Positions 12,001 to 25,600 of a stretch of 64,000 nt of DNA are shown here, one piece after another; positions within the stretch are counted from its first letter, which is position 1; each line of letters begins with the position of its first letter. The notes under the pieces are model-generated. The model did no database searches. It was not told the DNA's origin and saw nothing but the letters and a program-made list of their open reading frames with translations. Source of the stretch: Lingula anatina. Its lineage: Eukaryota; Brachiopoda; Lingulata; Lingulida; Lingulidae. Made by a program: the position numbers and the translations under genes. The DNA is taken from positions 493,062-557,061 of the forward strand of contig NW_019775858.1 of assembly GCF_001039355.2 (NCBI RefSeq). Reading direction: 5' to 3'.

Positions 12001-15000
12001 ATCTCATATCCTTTCATTCTGTACGCAAATGGTCAGCAAGGATTTGTAAAGGGAATAGAAATGAATAGGGGAGGGACATCCCAGCAGGTCATTCCCCCAA
12101 TTCACAATCTACACAGACCTATGTATGTGGACTTTCATGCTGCATCCAAGAAGATCTACTTCTCTGACCCTATTGCATTTAGGATAGGAAGGCGTGATGT
12201 TGGGAAAACAACTCTTGACTCTTGGTCTGTGAGCAGTAAGTATGTCTCTCAGCATACCAATACAACATATATTGTCATTTGGATAAAGATTTTAATATTA
12301 TTTCTCATAAAAAAATAAACTGTTTTTTATAACTGTTTTTTTACATGGATTTGAAACGGAAATCTTTCATACATAATTTGGCAAGTGAATCAAACAACTG
12401 GAATGTAAAAATATCTCATATCTCAACATTAAATTGTTGAAAAATTTCAGATATCAACAAAGTCCAGGGAATAGCTGTAGATTGGACAGGAAACAATATC
12501 TTCTGGGGAGATGATGGAAGGAAGGCTATCATGGTGGCAAAAATAGAGAAACCAGAAATCAACAAGACTTTGGTCTCTGGCAACATGTCAGCCCTGAGAG
12601 ATGTTGTGGTAGATCCAGTAGAAGGGTAAGATGAATTTTGGGTACAAATTGAGAACCTCACTTTGGGTTAAGATAATGTAAATGGTGTGATATTGCTTAT
12701 TCAAAAATTGATTTGCAATTTTTTTTCAGGTATCTGGCCAAAATGTAGATTGTGTTAGAGCTAGTCCAGATATTTAAAGGGCAAAATTGTACTTTTTTAC
12801 AAGGATTATTATTTTTTTTTTTCAATCTTTGAGACTTGGGATATTTTATCAAATTATATTCTTCACTGAAGGGCATCAAATTTGGCCTTTCCAGATTTAT
12901 GTTTTGGTCAGATCTTGTCCAGAACCCCCAGGATGGAAAAAGGGCCAAGATAGAGCGTGCCAACATGGATGGCAGTGGACGGAAAGTTCTGGTGTCTGAC
13001 TACATTCAGTGGTCTAACTCCTTATTTCTGGATCGTGTGCAGAAGAAAGTATACTGGATAGATGCTCACTATGACCGCATAGAGCGTATGGATTATAATG
13101 GGAACAACAGAGAGGTTGGCACTTGTACTCATTAATAAGAATTTTTTAAAAGTTTTTTTCATTTTCAAGTAATATATTTTTAAAAGTTTTCCATTTTAAG
13201 GACATTTGTGCTATGGAATCTAGATTGGCTACACAATATTACTTAAATAATTCCTTTATTATAAGTCAACACAAATTTTATTTACTTTATTATTGTGTTT
13301 TTTTATCAGTTGATGGTTGGAGGTCATAAAGGGATGAAATATCCATATGGTCTTGTAGTTCACCAGGATGATATTTACTGGACAGAGTTATCCACTGGCC
13401 AGATCAAACGATATAACAGTGTGGCCAATGAGACCACTGTGGTGGCTAATGATGGGGCGCCAGTATTTGGAATGTCTTTGTATGATGCCTCCACACAAAA
13501 TAGTAAGACGTTCATTTTGCAATTAAGATGTATTGTGTTTTGCTTCATATCATTTACTGGCACATTCATGAATGGTGTACTATGTTAGACTGAGTGAAAT
13601 TACTAACAATTATTTAGAATTATTCAATTTATTTTGTTATACATACTATTTTCAGTCATATTTTTAGAATTTTATTGAAAATTTATTCAGAAAATTATTC
13701 TTTGAATATTGCAATTAGATGCCACTGCAATGTAATCAGAAAGATATTTGACAGATAACAAAGTGAAATGGTGGACACAAAAACACATTGCTCAAACATT
13801 ATGAGTGTCATGGATAAACCTGGTTACTTATGAGTACTTTTGAGACTTGAGATAAAGGCATAGGTAGTTCATCTTGTGTACAGACCACAAGCACAATTTG
13901 AGATCACTAATGTTATTTTGATTTTATAAAATTTACATTCGTACTACTTGTTGACTTCAGGCAGTACGGCTTGCAGTAATAACNTTTTAAAAATTTTATT
14001 GAAAATTTATTCAGAAAATTATTCTTTGAATATTGCAATTAGATGCCACTGCAATGTAATCAGAAAGATATTTGACAGATAACAAAGTGAAATGGTGGAC
14101 ACAAAAACACATTGCTCAAACATTATGAGTGTCATGGATAAACCTGGTTACTTATGAGTACTTTTGAGACTTGAGATAAAGGCATAGGTAGTTCATCTTG
14201 TGTACAGACCACAAGCACAATTTGAGATCACTAATGTTATTTTGATTTTATAAAATTTACATTCGTACTACTTGTTGACTTCAGGCAGTACGGCTTGCAG
14301 TAATAACAAGCACAATTTGAGATCACTAATGTTATTTTGATTTTATAAAATTTACATTCGTACTACTTGTTGACTTCAGGCAGTACGGCTTGCAGTAATA
14401 ACAATGGCGGCTGCTCTCAGTTATGCCTTGCTGTAAATGGAGCAGCTCCAACATGTGCTTGCCAGGATGGGTTCCAGTTAGCAGCTGATAAATCAAATTG
14501 CACAGGTACGTCCTTTAACTTGTGTTTTATCACTGTTGCTTTAGCTCTGCGTAAAGTGGTTATTGTATTGTCCAGTTCACATCAGGTTTAGCTTAAAGCT
14601 AGTAATAGTCTTACTTTTGATATCATACTGACTGAATGCCACATTTGTGGTTTGATATCCGTGGCCCAGTGGTTAACTGTGTTATTAACTCAGTTCTCCC
14701 AGAGATTACAGAGATTATATTACATCCGTCTCACAATGGGACAAGCTGTATCTGTTAAATTGTTAACAGGCTTTGAGAGTAACTTTAGGTTTTTGGAGTT
14801 TTTATTTGGAATTTGCTGAATAGAATATGAACCTTCCTAACCAGTAGTGGCTCTCATTAACATCTTAAATATAACTGTGTCATAACTGTCACAAAGTGTT
14901 CCATAGTCCTCTTCCAAGTTCAAATAATTTTCACTTTGTCCCTATTTCCCNGTTATACATACTATTTTCAGTCATATTTTTAGAATTTTATTGAAAATTT

Positions 15001-18000
15001 ATTCAGAAAATTATTCTTTGAATATTGCAATTAGATGCCACTGCAATGTAATCAGAAAGATATTTGACAGATAACAAAGTGAAATGGTGGACACAAAAAC
15101 ACATTGCTCAAACATTATGAGTGTCATGGATAAACCTGGTTACTTATGAGTACTTTTGAGACTTGAGATAAAGGCATAGGTAGTTCATCTTGTGTACAGA
15201 CCACAAGCACAATTTGAGATCACTAATGTTATTTTGATTTTATAAAATTTACATTCGTACTACTTGTTGACTTCAGGCAGTACGGCTTGCAGTAATAACA
15301 AGCACAATTTGAGATCACTAATGTTATTTTGATTTTATAAAATTTACATTCGTACTACTTGTTGACTTCAGGCAGTACGGCTTGCAGTAATAACAATGGC
15401 GGCTGCTCTCAGTTATGCCTTGCTGTAAATGGAGCAGCTCCAACATGTGCTTGCCAGGATGGGTTCCAGTTAGCAGCTGATAAATCAAATTGCACAGGTA
15501 CGTCCTTTAACTTGTGTTTTATCACTGTTGCTTTAGCTCTGCGTAAAGTGGCTATTGTTTTGTCCAGTTCACATCAGGTTTAGCTTAAAGCTAGTAATAG
15601 TCTTACTTTTGATATCATACTGACTGAATGCCACATTTGTGGTTTGATATCCGTGGCCCAGTGGTTAACTGTGTTATTAACTCAGTTCTCCCAGAGATTA
15701 CAGAGATTATATTACATCCGTCTCACAATGGGACAAACTGTATCTGTTAAATTGTTAACAGGCTTTGAGAGTAACTTTAGGTTTTCGGAGTTTTTATTTG
15801 GAATTTGCTGAATAGAATATGAACCTTCCTAACCAGTAGTGGCTCTCATTAACATCTTAAATATAACTGTGTCATAACTGTCACAAAGTGTTCCATAGTC
15901 CTCTTCCAAGTTCAAATAATTTTCACTTTGTCCCTATTTCCATGACCAGCTGTACATAAAGCTTTATTGAAAGGCTACAGTTATCCAATTCCTCTTCCAG
16001 AAATCCCAGGGTACACCCCTCCCCCACTGTGTAAAGAAGATCAGTTTCAGTGTCATAATGGCCGCTGTATTCCCAAACAGTGGACGTGTGATGGTGAAGA
16101 TGACTGTGGCGATGGCTCTGATGAGATACGAGATGCAGGAGGTGTATGTGGTGAGTAAGGTGACTTGGACTGGTATGTTCAGATAAATACTGATGTCAAG
16201 CCAAACTGTTGAACATTGTCAATTTTTCAATTGTCTTCCTTTTCTCTTACTGATACTATTTTTTATTCAACATTTGAAGATGGCTTGAACCGTAGTAATT
16301 GATATCTGGTTTGTTTTAACTACAAAAGTTTGGTAATGGCTTTGACTGACTGCAATGTTGTTTATTGAGTTCTTTATGATCTTCAACACTTCAGAAAAAA
16401 GAATCATTTACTTACTCTGTGCAGATGTTTGATTTAAACCCCATTTTCTGGACATTTCATTTTAAACTCATTTTAAACATTTCTTTTGAATTATTTGGGG
16501 ATAGTCTCTTACTTTTTGTTTATTTTTCAGCCCATCATACATGTAAAAAGGAAGAATACCAGTGCTCAGACAACCGTTGCATATTCCAGCGGTGGATGTG
16601 TGACGGGGAGGAAGACTGTACGACTGGAGAGGATGAGAATATCGCCATCTGTCAAAGTATGAAAAATTTTTCTCTGATGTGCAATTATCTTGGAAGAGCT
16701 AAACCATACATTTACATTTCCTGGCCACAGTGTGTTGCATTAAATACTGTTATGGCTTATTGTATAATTGGCATAGGATATTATGTTGTTTCTGGGGATT
16801 CGCTTTGTGATAAAACTAAATAAAGATCTCCCTGACGTCATTAAAAAACTACAGTATCTACCTCTGATGCCCCTTCCCCATTGTTACGTGCACAATCTAT
16901 ACCCCATTCTGGTCATTAATATCAAAAACTTTTTTTTTTACATTTTCTATGTCATCTAGTAGTAAACTTAAATTTTATCTTTACATACCCTCAATCCAAT
17001 GTAGCAAAACAATAACTGATAAAGCTATATGAAAAAAATTAATCTTTTCAGACATAACATGTGAGGGAGATCATATGAAATGTAATAAAACTGAGCGCTG
17101 TATTCCTCTAACATGGAGGTGTGACCATGACAACGACTGCGGAGACAATTCTGATGAACCTCCAGAATGTGCTGATGGTAATTCTTTTTATCAGTACTTT
17201 GCATCAAAGTCTTTGACTTCTTTTTGCATATGTTGCTGGGTAAGAAAATTATTTTCTACTCAAAATTGGACCACAAAATACCTTCCCTGTACTGGTAACA
17301 GAACAGAATTTCAAAAACAAAGATTTGTTAAGGTAGTCAAATATAGTACTTTACACATGTTCATGAATTTAGGTTTTGTGTGTAGTTATCTCCATGAACA
17401 TTATTGGAGTTATATAATTCCCTGCAAAGTAAAAACTGTCAACATTATTGTTGTATCAAGTGATTGAGAGATTTCAACCTTCTCTCACCACATACCCTCT
17501 TGCAAATTTATTAAAAATCAATTTTTGTGGTTAATATTTAGAAGAGTATTAAATGATTAACCACTTTTTGCCTTCAGAGTACCCATCTTGTGGGTTGGAG
17601 CAGTTCACATGTGCTAACAAACGCTGCATCTCCATGTTGTTTAAGTGTGACAGAGAGAATGACTGCTCAGATAATTCTGATGAGGTATTCTTAAGATTAT
17701 CTTCAGTTTTATGTTAATTCCTTACTGAATTTATTATATGTTTTCCTTTGATAAAATATTGTTAGAGTCTTGAATAAAAATGATAACTGGAATAGATTGA
17801 ATGGAATAATTGAAGTGATATTTTAGTATTTTTTGTAAACAGTCTATTTTTAAGATAACCTGAAGCTAGATGTTTTTCAGTCCTATCCACTTTTTATTTT
17901 GCATTTAAATTCTCTTTTTCTCTCTCTACCACACATTCTCCAGTGGGACTGTGTTTACCAATGTGCCAACAACACAGAGTTCCAGTGTAAAAATGGCAAC

Positions 18001-19631
18001 TGTGTTAACATGGAGTATAAGTGTGACAGAGATGACAACTGCGGAGATGGCTCAGATGAAGAAAACTGTCCAAGTAAGTTCTGCAATAGTTTTAATTTAA
18101 GGCTTGATAGATAACTGTTAGAAAAATATTCCAAGGTCATTTTTCACCCCTCAAGAAGACAGCGTTGTATATTTGATTGTATAAAATGTATTTTTGTTGC
18201 CCTGAACATATAATGGCTGTAACAAATGAACCAGTCTTTGTACCTAAAAAGTCTGTCAGGAATCGAATTAAAACAGTTTGTACTTTGGTCCTTATCAATT
18301 GATCTCACGGCTCTGTTTAGGACAAAAATACAAATGTATCAGTTCCGACTCATCTCATTTTTGGACTGGAAGTCAATGTGGGTATGTATGGTATTATTTT
18401 CCACACATACTAAAAATGTATAATTTATAGTATAATTTATACACCCAAACAGAGATTTTCATTTTGTAGCTATGTCTTCTGGCGTTTGTAACCATGAAGA
18501 TGAGTGGCTATGTGGTAATGGCGACTGCATACCTCGCCACTGGAGATGTGATGGGGACGATGACTGTGGAGATGGATCTGATGAAGAAAACGACTGCAGT
18601 AAGATGTTTTGCAGGGAATATAAAACAATATGAAATTTATGGGCCATACCCTTTTAATACATTAGTCATAAATGAAAAAAAATCATCGTATTTCAATACT
18701 TAACTAATTTCACAGCATTTGTTCTTCAAAGTTCAAATTTTAAAAGGCTTATTGCCCATCATTTGAATGTATTTCTTTGTCTCAGTGGAATAACAAAGAA
18801 ATGTAACTGTAATAATGATTCTTTATCTCTCAGGCAGCAACCAGACCTGTGATCCACATTTCATGATGTGCCAGAAGGAGCGGAAGTGTATTCCTCTGGA
18901 CTGGAAGTGTGATGGTGAGAGGGACTGTGAGGACAATTCTGATGAAATGAATTGCACAGGTATTGATGACAAGCTTCTCTCTCTACTTATTCCAGTCAGT
19001 GTTCACATCTATAAATCTTCGAAGAATAGAAGATATTGGTACTCAATATGAATTGAATTAGCAAAATGGCCTCATGTCTGTTCAGTGAAACTACATTAAG
19101 TTGGAGTTTCTGAAAGTACATATGCCATTGTAAGGAGATATTACCTAACAGTGTCAAATTACCGAGTGAAATTTATCATTTGAATAAGGATCTTTTTAAC
19201 ATATGATATACTTACAGTACAAAATGCAAATAAAATAATTCCCATTTTTCTCCCCATAGTTAATGTAGTCCGCTGTCCCTATCCCAGTAGACACTGTAAA
19301 GATAACAGCACTGTCTGTATCAAGCACACACAACTATGTGATGGCAATGCTGACTGTGCTGATGAATCAGATGAACACTCTTTGTGTGGTAGGTCAAATG
19401 TAAATTTATACACATTATTTTGTTTTATTTTAGCTGTTAAATTTCAGAATTAATGTTTTGTGTTCTGAATTGAGAATTGTGTGGGGAATAAAATCTCCAC
19501 AAGGTATTATGAACCACCTTTTCATCTCCTTAACATGAATAACTTTGACATTCTTATTTAGTCCACTTTCTGTATTCACTTAATTAATAGATCTGAAATC
19601 AGCATGCTTTATTTTTATCATTTTATTCTTA

Positions 19632-19664
<33 letters not shown>

Positions 19665-22600
19665 TTTTATTTTTTTATTTATTTATTTTTTTTTGTGAAG
19701 TTTATACTTAAACTCAGCTGAGTATATTGTTTTGTTTCTGCCAGATGTGGACACATGTGAAAACAGTCCCTGTTCCCATGTCTGTTCAAGAGCTCCAGAT
19801 GGGTTTGTCTGCTCCTGCCCAGCAAGTATGAAGATTATGCAAAATAATGTTACCTGCACAGGTAAATTTTATGAATATTATTGTATTTTGAATTAATGTT
19901 TGATAACATGCAATTATTCAGTATAGCTTTTCTGTGGAGGAAATGGTGGTCCTGAAAAGGACCTTTGAGTTTAAAGTCAAACAGACTGTACAGGAAAAAA
20001 CATGAGATACTGAAAACTCTGCATTTCCTCAGCTTCTTCAGACAAACGTAAAGCATACTCATAGATCAGCTGCTTCACTCCAAAGAGAGTGGTGATCTTC
20101 AGACGCAGGCTGTAGCAAGATGCAAGACTACCAGCCATTGTAGCTCTGTAGTAACGTTGTTTGAGACTCTGGATATAGTTGTCTAGTAGTTGAATTTGAT
20201 GCAATGCCCTGTTTAACTTCACATAAATGGTTTTGAGTTGGTCTTCAGTGTAGTCAGGGCTTTGTTTGACATTATCTATCATACCATCATTGGTGATACC
20301 TTCAAAAACAGAAATGTCATCCGAGTCAAAACTGTCACTGATCCACTGGTCGCTGTCATAATGAAGAAATCTTGTATGGTTTTCCATGTTGGTGAATTGG
20401 AGAGAATTTCAAGAGCTGTTGTCTTTGAGAAAAACTTCGTCTCTAGTAATGGATTTGCCTTAGACTTGCAACTTTTATAGTGATGTGCACAAAAAGTTAA
20501 GAGTATGCATGAGATTCAGAAGGAGACGGAAATGGCTTCACTTAAGGCTTCAGCTGTGATGATGATTAAGGTGATGAAATGAAAACTGTTGGTCTCTACA
20601 TCCTTTGTTGTATGAATATGGTCCAGTTTGATTGTAATCAAGGTGAGCTCCAAAGTGGCTCAGGTGTGATCAGGTTACCAGTGTAGATGCTCAGGTAGAT
20701 AAGCTTGGTATTGTCCTTCAGGTAAAGTCTAGACTGATCATGAAAATAATGATAACAAAGCTGACACATAACCTTTGATCTACCTGGTATGTGACTCATT
20801 GATTGTACTGGGAAATCTGTAAAATTTTCATTATGTGTTTTCATATAACAATTTCAATGTTTCAAAATTTAAGAGATATTTTGAAATAGCTTGGTTTATA
20901 AGAAACCTTCAGCGATATTTCACATTACATATTACAAAATTTAACTCTCAGGTGCATTTCCCTGTGAGCGTTGATGTTTTGAAATAGATTGGTTTATAAG
21001 AAACCTTTCAGCAATATTTCATATTACACAATTGAACTTTCAGATGCATTTCCCTGTGAGCGTTGGGGTGCCTGCAGTCAAAACTGCACCAATACCAAAG
21101 ATGGATTCAAGTGCTCTTGTTTTAAAGGCTATACCTTGGACAGGGATGGATGGACTTGTAAACCATCTGGTAGTTGAAAACTGATAGTTTATTAAAATTT
21201 CAGTAAAAAAGCATTATTAGTGTAATGAACTTAAAAGAAAATTTGAATAAAAAAAGCATAGATTTACAGACAGTTTGTGGCTTTGCTCTCTAGTAAGTTT
21301 GCTATAGATGGATAATTTATCATTTAATATTTATCTTTTGTTTTACAGATAACAAAACTATGTACATTATCTTCTCAAATCGCCATGAGATCAGACGTTT
21401 GGACTTGGATGGACAGAGCTATGTGTCTCTGGCATCAGGACTAAGAAACACAATTGCACTTGACTATTACTACAAGAACAGCACCATATTCTGGACTGAT
21501 GTGGTGGATGATAAGATATATAAAGGAGTCATGGTAACCAATTGTAAGTGTAACTTAGCTTAACATATTAAGTATTCATGTAGTATTCTATATGAAGTTC
21601 TTTTAGTTGATGTTATTTAGGATAAACCGAAATGGATGACAAAAATGAAGAGAGACGTGTCATGATTTAAAATTGGAATAAGCTGCTTATAGTCTTGGCA
21701 TTTTTAGCAAACATTTTTGGTTTGAAGTAAAAGATCAAGCATTATTTGTTAAGATTAATTACTGAACATGTTTGTCCATCTTCAAATCAATATTTTCATG
21801 TGCTTTGGCTTGTAAAATGGTTATTTTATTAAACATTATCTGAGTGAATCATCAAGGATCAAAACTGAAACAAATCTTGCATTTTTTTGCTTTGATAGAT
21901 GAAATGAGTTTCAGCTTAATTCATTTTGCAGTTTCATTTTTAACCCCTTCTTCATCAATTTATTTTCTTGACACTTGCCTGGTTTCAGCTATTACCCAGA
22001 TCGAAGAGATCGTGAGTGTTGGACTTGCCACAGCAGAGGGCCTGGCTGTAGATTGGATTGGTGAAAATATATACTGGGTGGAGAGCAATCTAGACCAGAT
22101 AGAAGTGGCCACCTTGGAGGGAAAGCACAGATCCACCCTAGTAGCAGGAAAAATGGAAAGTCCAAGAGCCATTGCTTTGGATCCAAGTGTTGGGTAAGCT
22201 GAAAGAGATTGATATGAATGATCAGATAGAAAAGTTACTCACAAAGTGCTTGAGACGTTCTTTGGTGAGTAAACAGACCTACAAATATGGGTCTGTTTTA
22301 TTGGAATATTTTTATTTGCTTTTAGTCAGATTTGATGTCAGGGATTTAAAGTACATGTATATGAATTAGTTTCACATTCCCCTAACATAATTTCCATTCA
22401 ATTCAAACATTTCAGCATGTTGTTCTGGACTGACTGGGACAACAGCCAGCCTCGTATAGAGAGCTGTTCTATGAGTGGGGAGGGCCGGAGAATTGTGGTC
22501 AATGTAACCATGGTATACAGAGGCGCAGGATGGCCAAATGGACTGACCCTGGACTATGACTTGAAGAGGGTGTACTGGATCGATGCAAGGTAGCAAAACA

Positions 22601-25600
22601 GAAAATACATGTTACATTATGGATTCTTTGCCGAAATCCAGCATCATTTTACTGATCATCCTAAACTTATAGGCTTTGGGCCACTTAGTAACTGGAAATT
22701 CAAAGTGTTTCTTTTCAGTCCTTAGTTTTGATAGACTGTCAATATTCTTATTGTACAACAAGGTTTGGACTTGGTGCTTTATATTTGAAGGGTAATCTAA
22801 AAGTAAAATATTTGTACAGCACTTAATTGAATGTAAAGGTTTATGTGCCGTCTATTCAAGGTGTCTGTAATAATTGTATATTTATGCTGTCCAGGTCAGA
22901 TTCTATCAACACTGTGAAGTATGATGGTAGTGACTTGAGGGAGGTGCTAAGAGGACATGACTTTTTATCTCATCCATTTGCTGTCTCCATTTTTGCCTCC
23001 AAAGTTTACTGGACAGACTGGAGAACCAATGCACTTGTGGAGGTAAATTTCATTTCTCTCGTAAATGCAATCAGAGCCTTTGAAATCATGTTGGAGTGTC
23101 ATAAGAATATTTAGAATGCAGTCATGGTGCAGTTAGAATACATTTTGGATGCCACTCAGTATTTCTCCACTCAAAAGTTATGAGCCTGAGAATATTACAA
23201 CATTTAGGCTGACCACAAGAATGGCCCTTTATATTTGGAATGCCCTCAGAATACTGGAATGTAGAAAGAATTATCATTCAAATGGCATTCTAGCTCATTC
23301 CACTTCTAGTATGCCTACTGTGTAACTAATTTTTCTCTGAATTTTCTTAGTATTCCTGTTACATTTAGCACGAAGTAAATTCACATTTTCTCTTTTTTTG
23401 TCCTTTTGCAGGCCAACAAATTTAATGGCAGCAGTGTCCACGTGATACAAAGGACTATCACTCAGCCCTTTGACCTCCACGTTTATCATCCTAAGAGACA
23501 ACCCCAGTGTAAGATGAATACTTAATTATCAAGCGGAAGTATAAACTCTGTACAATTTGTTATATCATGACACTTTTCTTGCGAAAATGAAGAGTTGTCA
23601 TATCTTGAAGTCATTGGTAGTCTAGTCTGTCACTGTCATGAATACCACAGCTGTTTATTTTCAATTTTGACCTTGTTTGACCTATACATTACAGAGTTAA
23701 ATAATTAGCATGGTATTTTTTTTTTTTTCCAGTCAAGAATCCATGTAGTGACAATAATGGCGGTTGTTCACATCTTTGCCTGTTGAGTTTTAATGGAACT
23801 GTTGGCTGTCTCTGTCCTCATCTTTACTACTTACAGCCAGACAAGAAGACATGTAAACGTAAGTAATGTTTTGGTTATTAATATGAAGATACCATTCATT
23901 TCAAAAGTACTAGAATTCCTGTGTGGAAGTTTGTTTCATCATTTTGAGTGGCTTTTGTCACCATGGGGAAATGGATAGACAATATAATTAATTTAGATTA
24001 ATATCCATTTTCCATTTTCATAATACAAAATAAGATTCAGTAGTTATACAGATGTCATGTGAGCATTTGTGTCATTATGGGCTTCAAATGTTCTCTGGCA
24101 AATGGCTAGTTTATTAAAAGTTACATATTTTAGGCATATTTCTGACTTATTCAGACTGTATGTAATGTGCATTGCCTGCTCTTCCAGCCAATGGTACATT
24201 CCTACTTTATGCCCGTCCCAACGAGATCCGTGGCGTGTATTTGAACAACCCCGACTATAACACCATTCCTGCCTTCACTGTCCCACATATCGAGAAGCCA
24301 ACTGTAGTGGACTTTGACCCTTTAATGGGCAAGCTGTATTGGGTTGAAAGTTCTCTGCACCTCATTAACCGTGCCAACATAAATGGGACAGGCATTGAGA
24401 CCATCATTGATACAGGTTGAGTATCAGAGATTGCTGATGGTGAAATATTTGTGCTTGGGATATGATATTTACCAATGAAGTAAAAAGTGCTTTTATTGAA
24501 AAAAAATTATTATTGTTATTTTTTAAATTTATTTATTTATTCATTTATTTATTTTTTTGAATTTCCAAAATATTTAACACAACCAATAATCTCATGGCTG
24601 AGCTTTCTGTAGGAATTCATAGAATTGTTGGGTATGAAGTGTTTTTGAATGATATTAATGGAAAAGAGAAGTTGTCCATCATATACTGTGTCTATCATAA
24701 ACTGTTACCCTACCTTATGATGTTATTGCACACTGACATACGTGCTAATTCATTTATTAGTCTTAAAGTACAAAATAATCTCATAAAAGATCTTTACCAT
24801 TTCTTGGTGATTTGTGGAGCTTGTTGGGATCTGCTTTAGAGAGGATGTATATCAATTTGATGCTGTCTAACACCATCAGTGTATACTTATAACAAATATC
24901 ATTTTAATGTTTTGCAGATTTGAGAAATCCTAATGGTTTTGCTATAGACTATGTGTCTGGTAACATGTTTTTTGGGTCGTACAGTAGCGGCAATGGAGTT
25001 ATATGGGTGTGCCAGCTTGATGGGGCATATAGACGCAAGCTGATAGATAAAAGAAAACAGATCAAATCTCTTGCTATTCATCCATATCAAGGGTAAAGTC
25101 AGATTTTGTCTTAGACCCCATTTCCAGAGATTAGATCGATCTACTTTAGATCGACCTAACTCCCTGGGGGTTCACGCTAAATAGCTGTCAGCCGAGCGGG
25201 CATGAAAGTTAATTACCCCCTTACAGCTTGTAGTAGGCGGGACGGACATTTAAGCCGGATTATCTGACAGTAATCTAGTGAGACTCCCCGCGGGGATAGA
25301 TCGATCTAAAAGCTCTGGGAATACACCCGTAAAATATCAATCTTTACTTTTTAAAATCTGTCTGGCTAGTATTTTTAATTAACATCATAATACATAAGAA
25401 TTATATTGTATTTGTTTTTGTTTTTTTTTTAACAAATCTTTATTTGTTGTTTTATTTATTTTTAGGAATGCTCAGAAAATTTCTGGTAGTATTGAAAAAA
25501 TGTGCTGCACATACTTCCCCTTATTTCTCATCTTTCTATAAATACAGATATAGCAAGTTGCACCTGTATATTTTTTCTTTAAGGCAAATATTCTGGGCAG

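Larger units (their letters stand above)
13635..15941. repeat. Duplication block A: three partial copies, separated by single Ns
   Basis: Copy A1 is 13635-13983, A2 is 13985-14950 and A3 is 14952 to about 15941, with Ns at 13984 and 14951. A2 and A3 each hold the same EGF exon with identical coding sequence and a few intronic substitutions. A3 runs into the unique next exon at 15950. The simplest reading is two alleles placed in series by the assembler. Confidence 0.9.

Noticed and set aside
14662-14672. TGGCCCAGTGG, like a tRNA A box (also in the allelic copy near 15655)
   Set aside because: No B box (GGTTCGANTCC) or cloverleaf follows, so neither a tRNA gene nor a tRNA-derived SINE can be supported.
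20238-20480. + strand open frame overlapping the nested gene
   Set aside because: It is the antisense shadow of the - strand reading frame, which has the promoter, stem-loop and heptad pattern.
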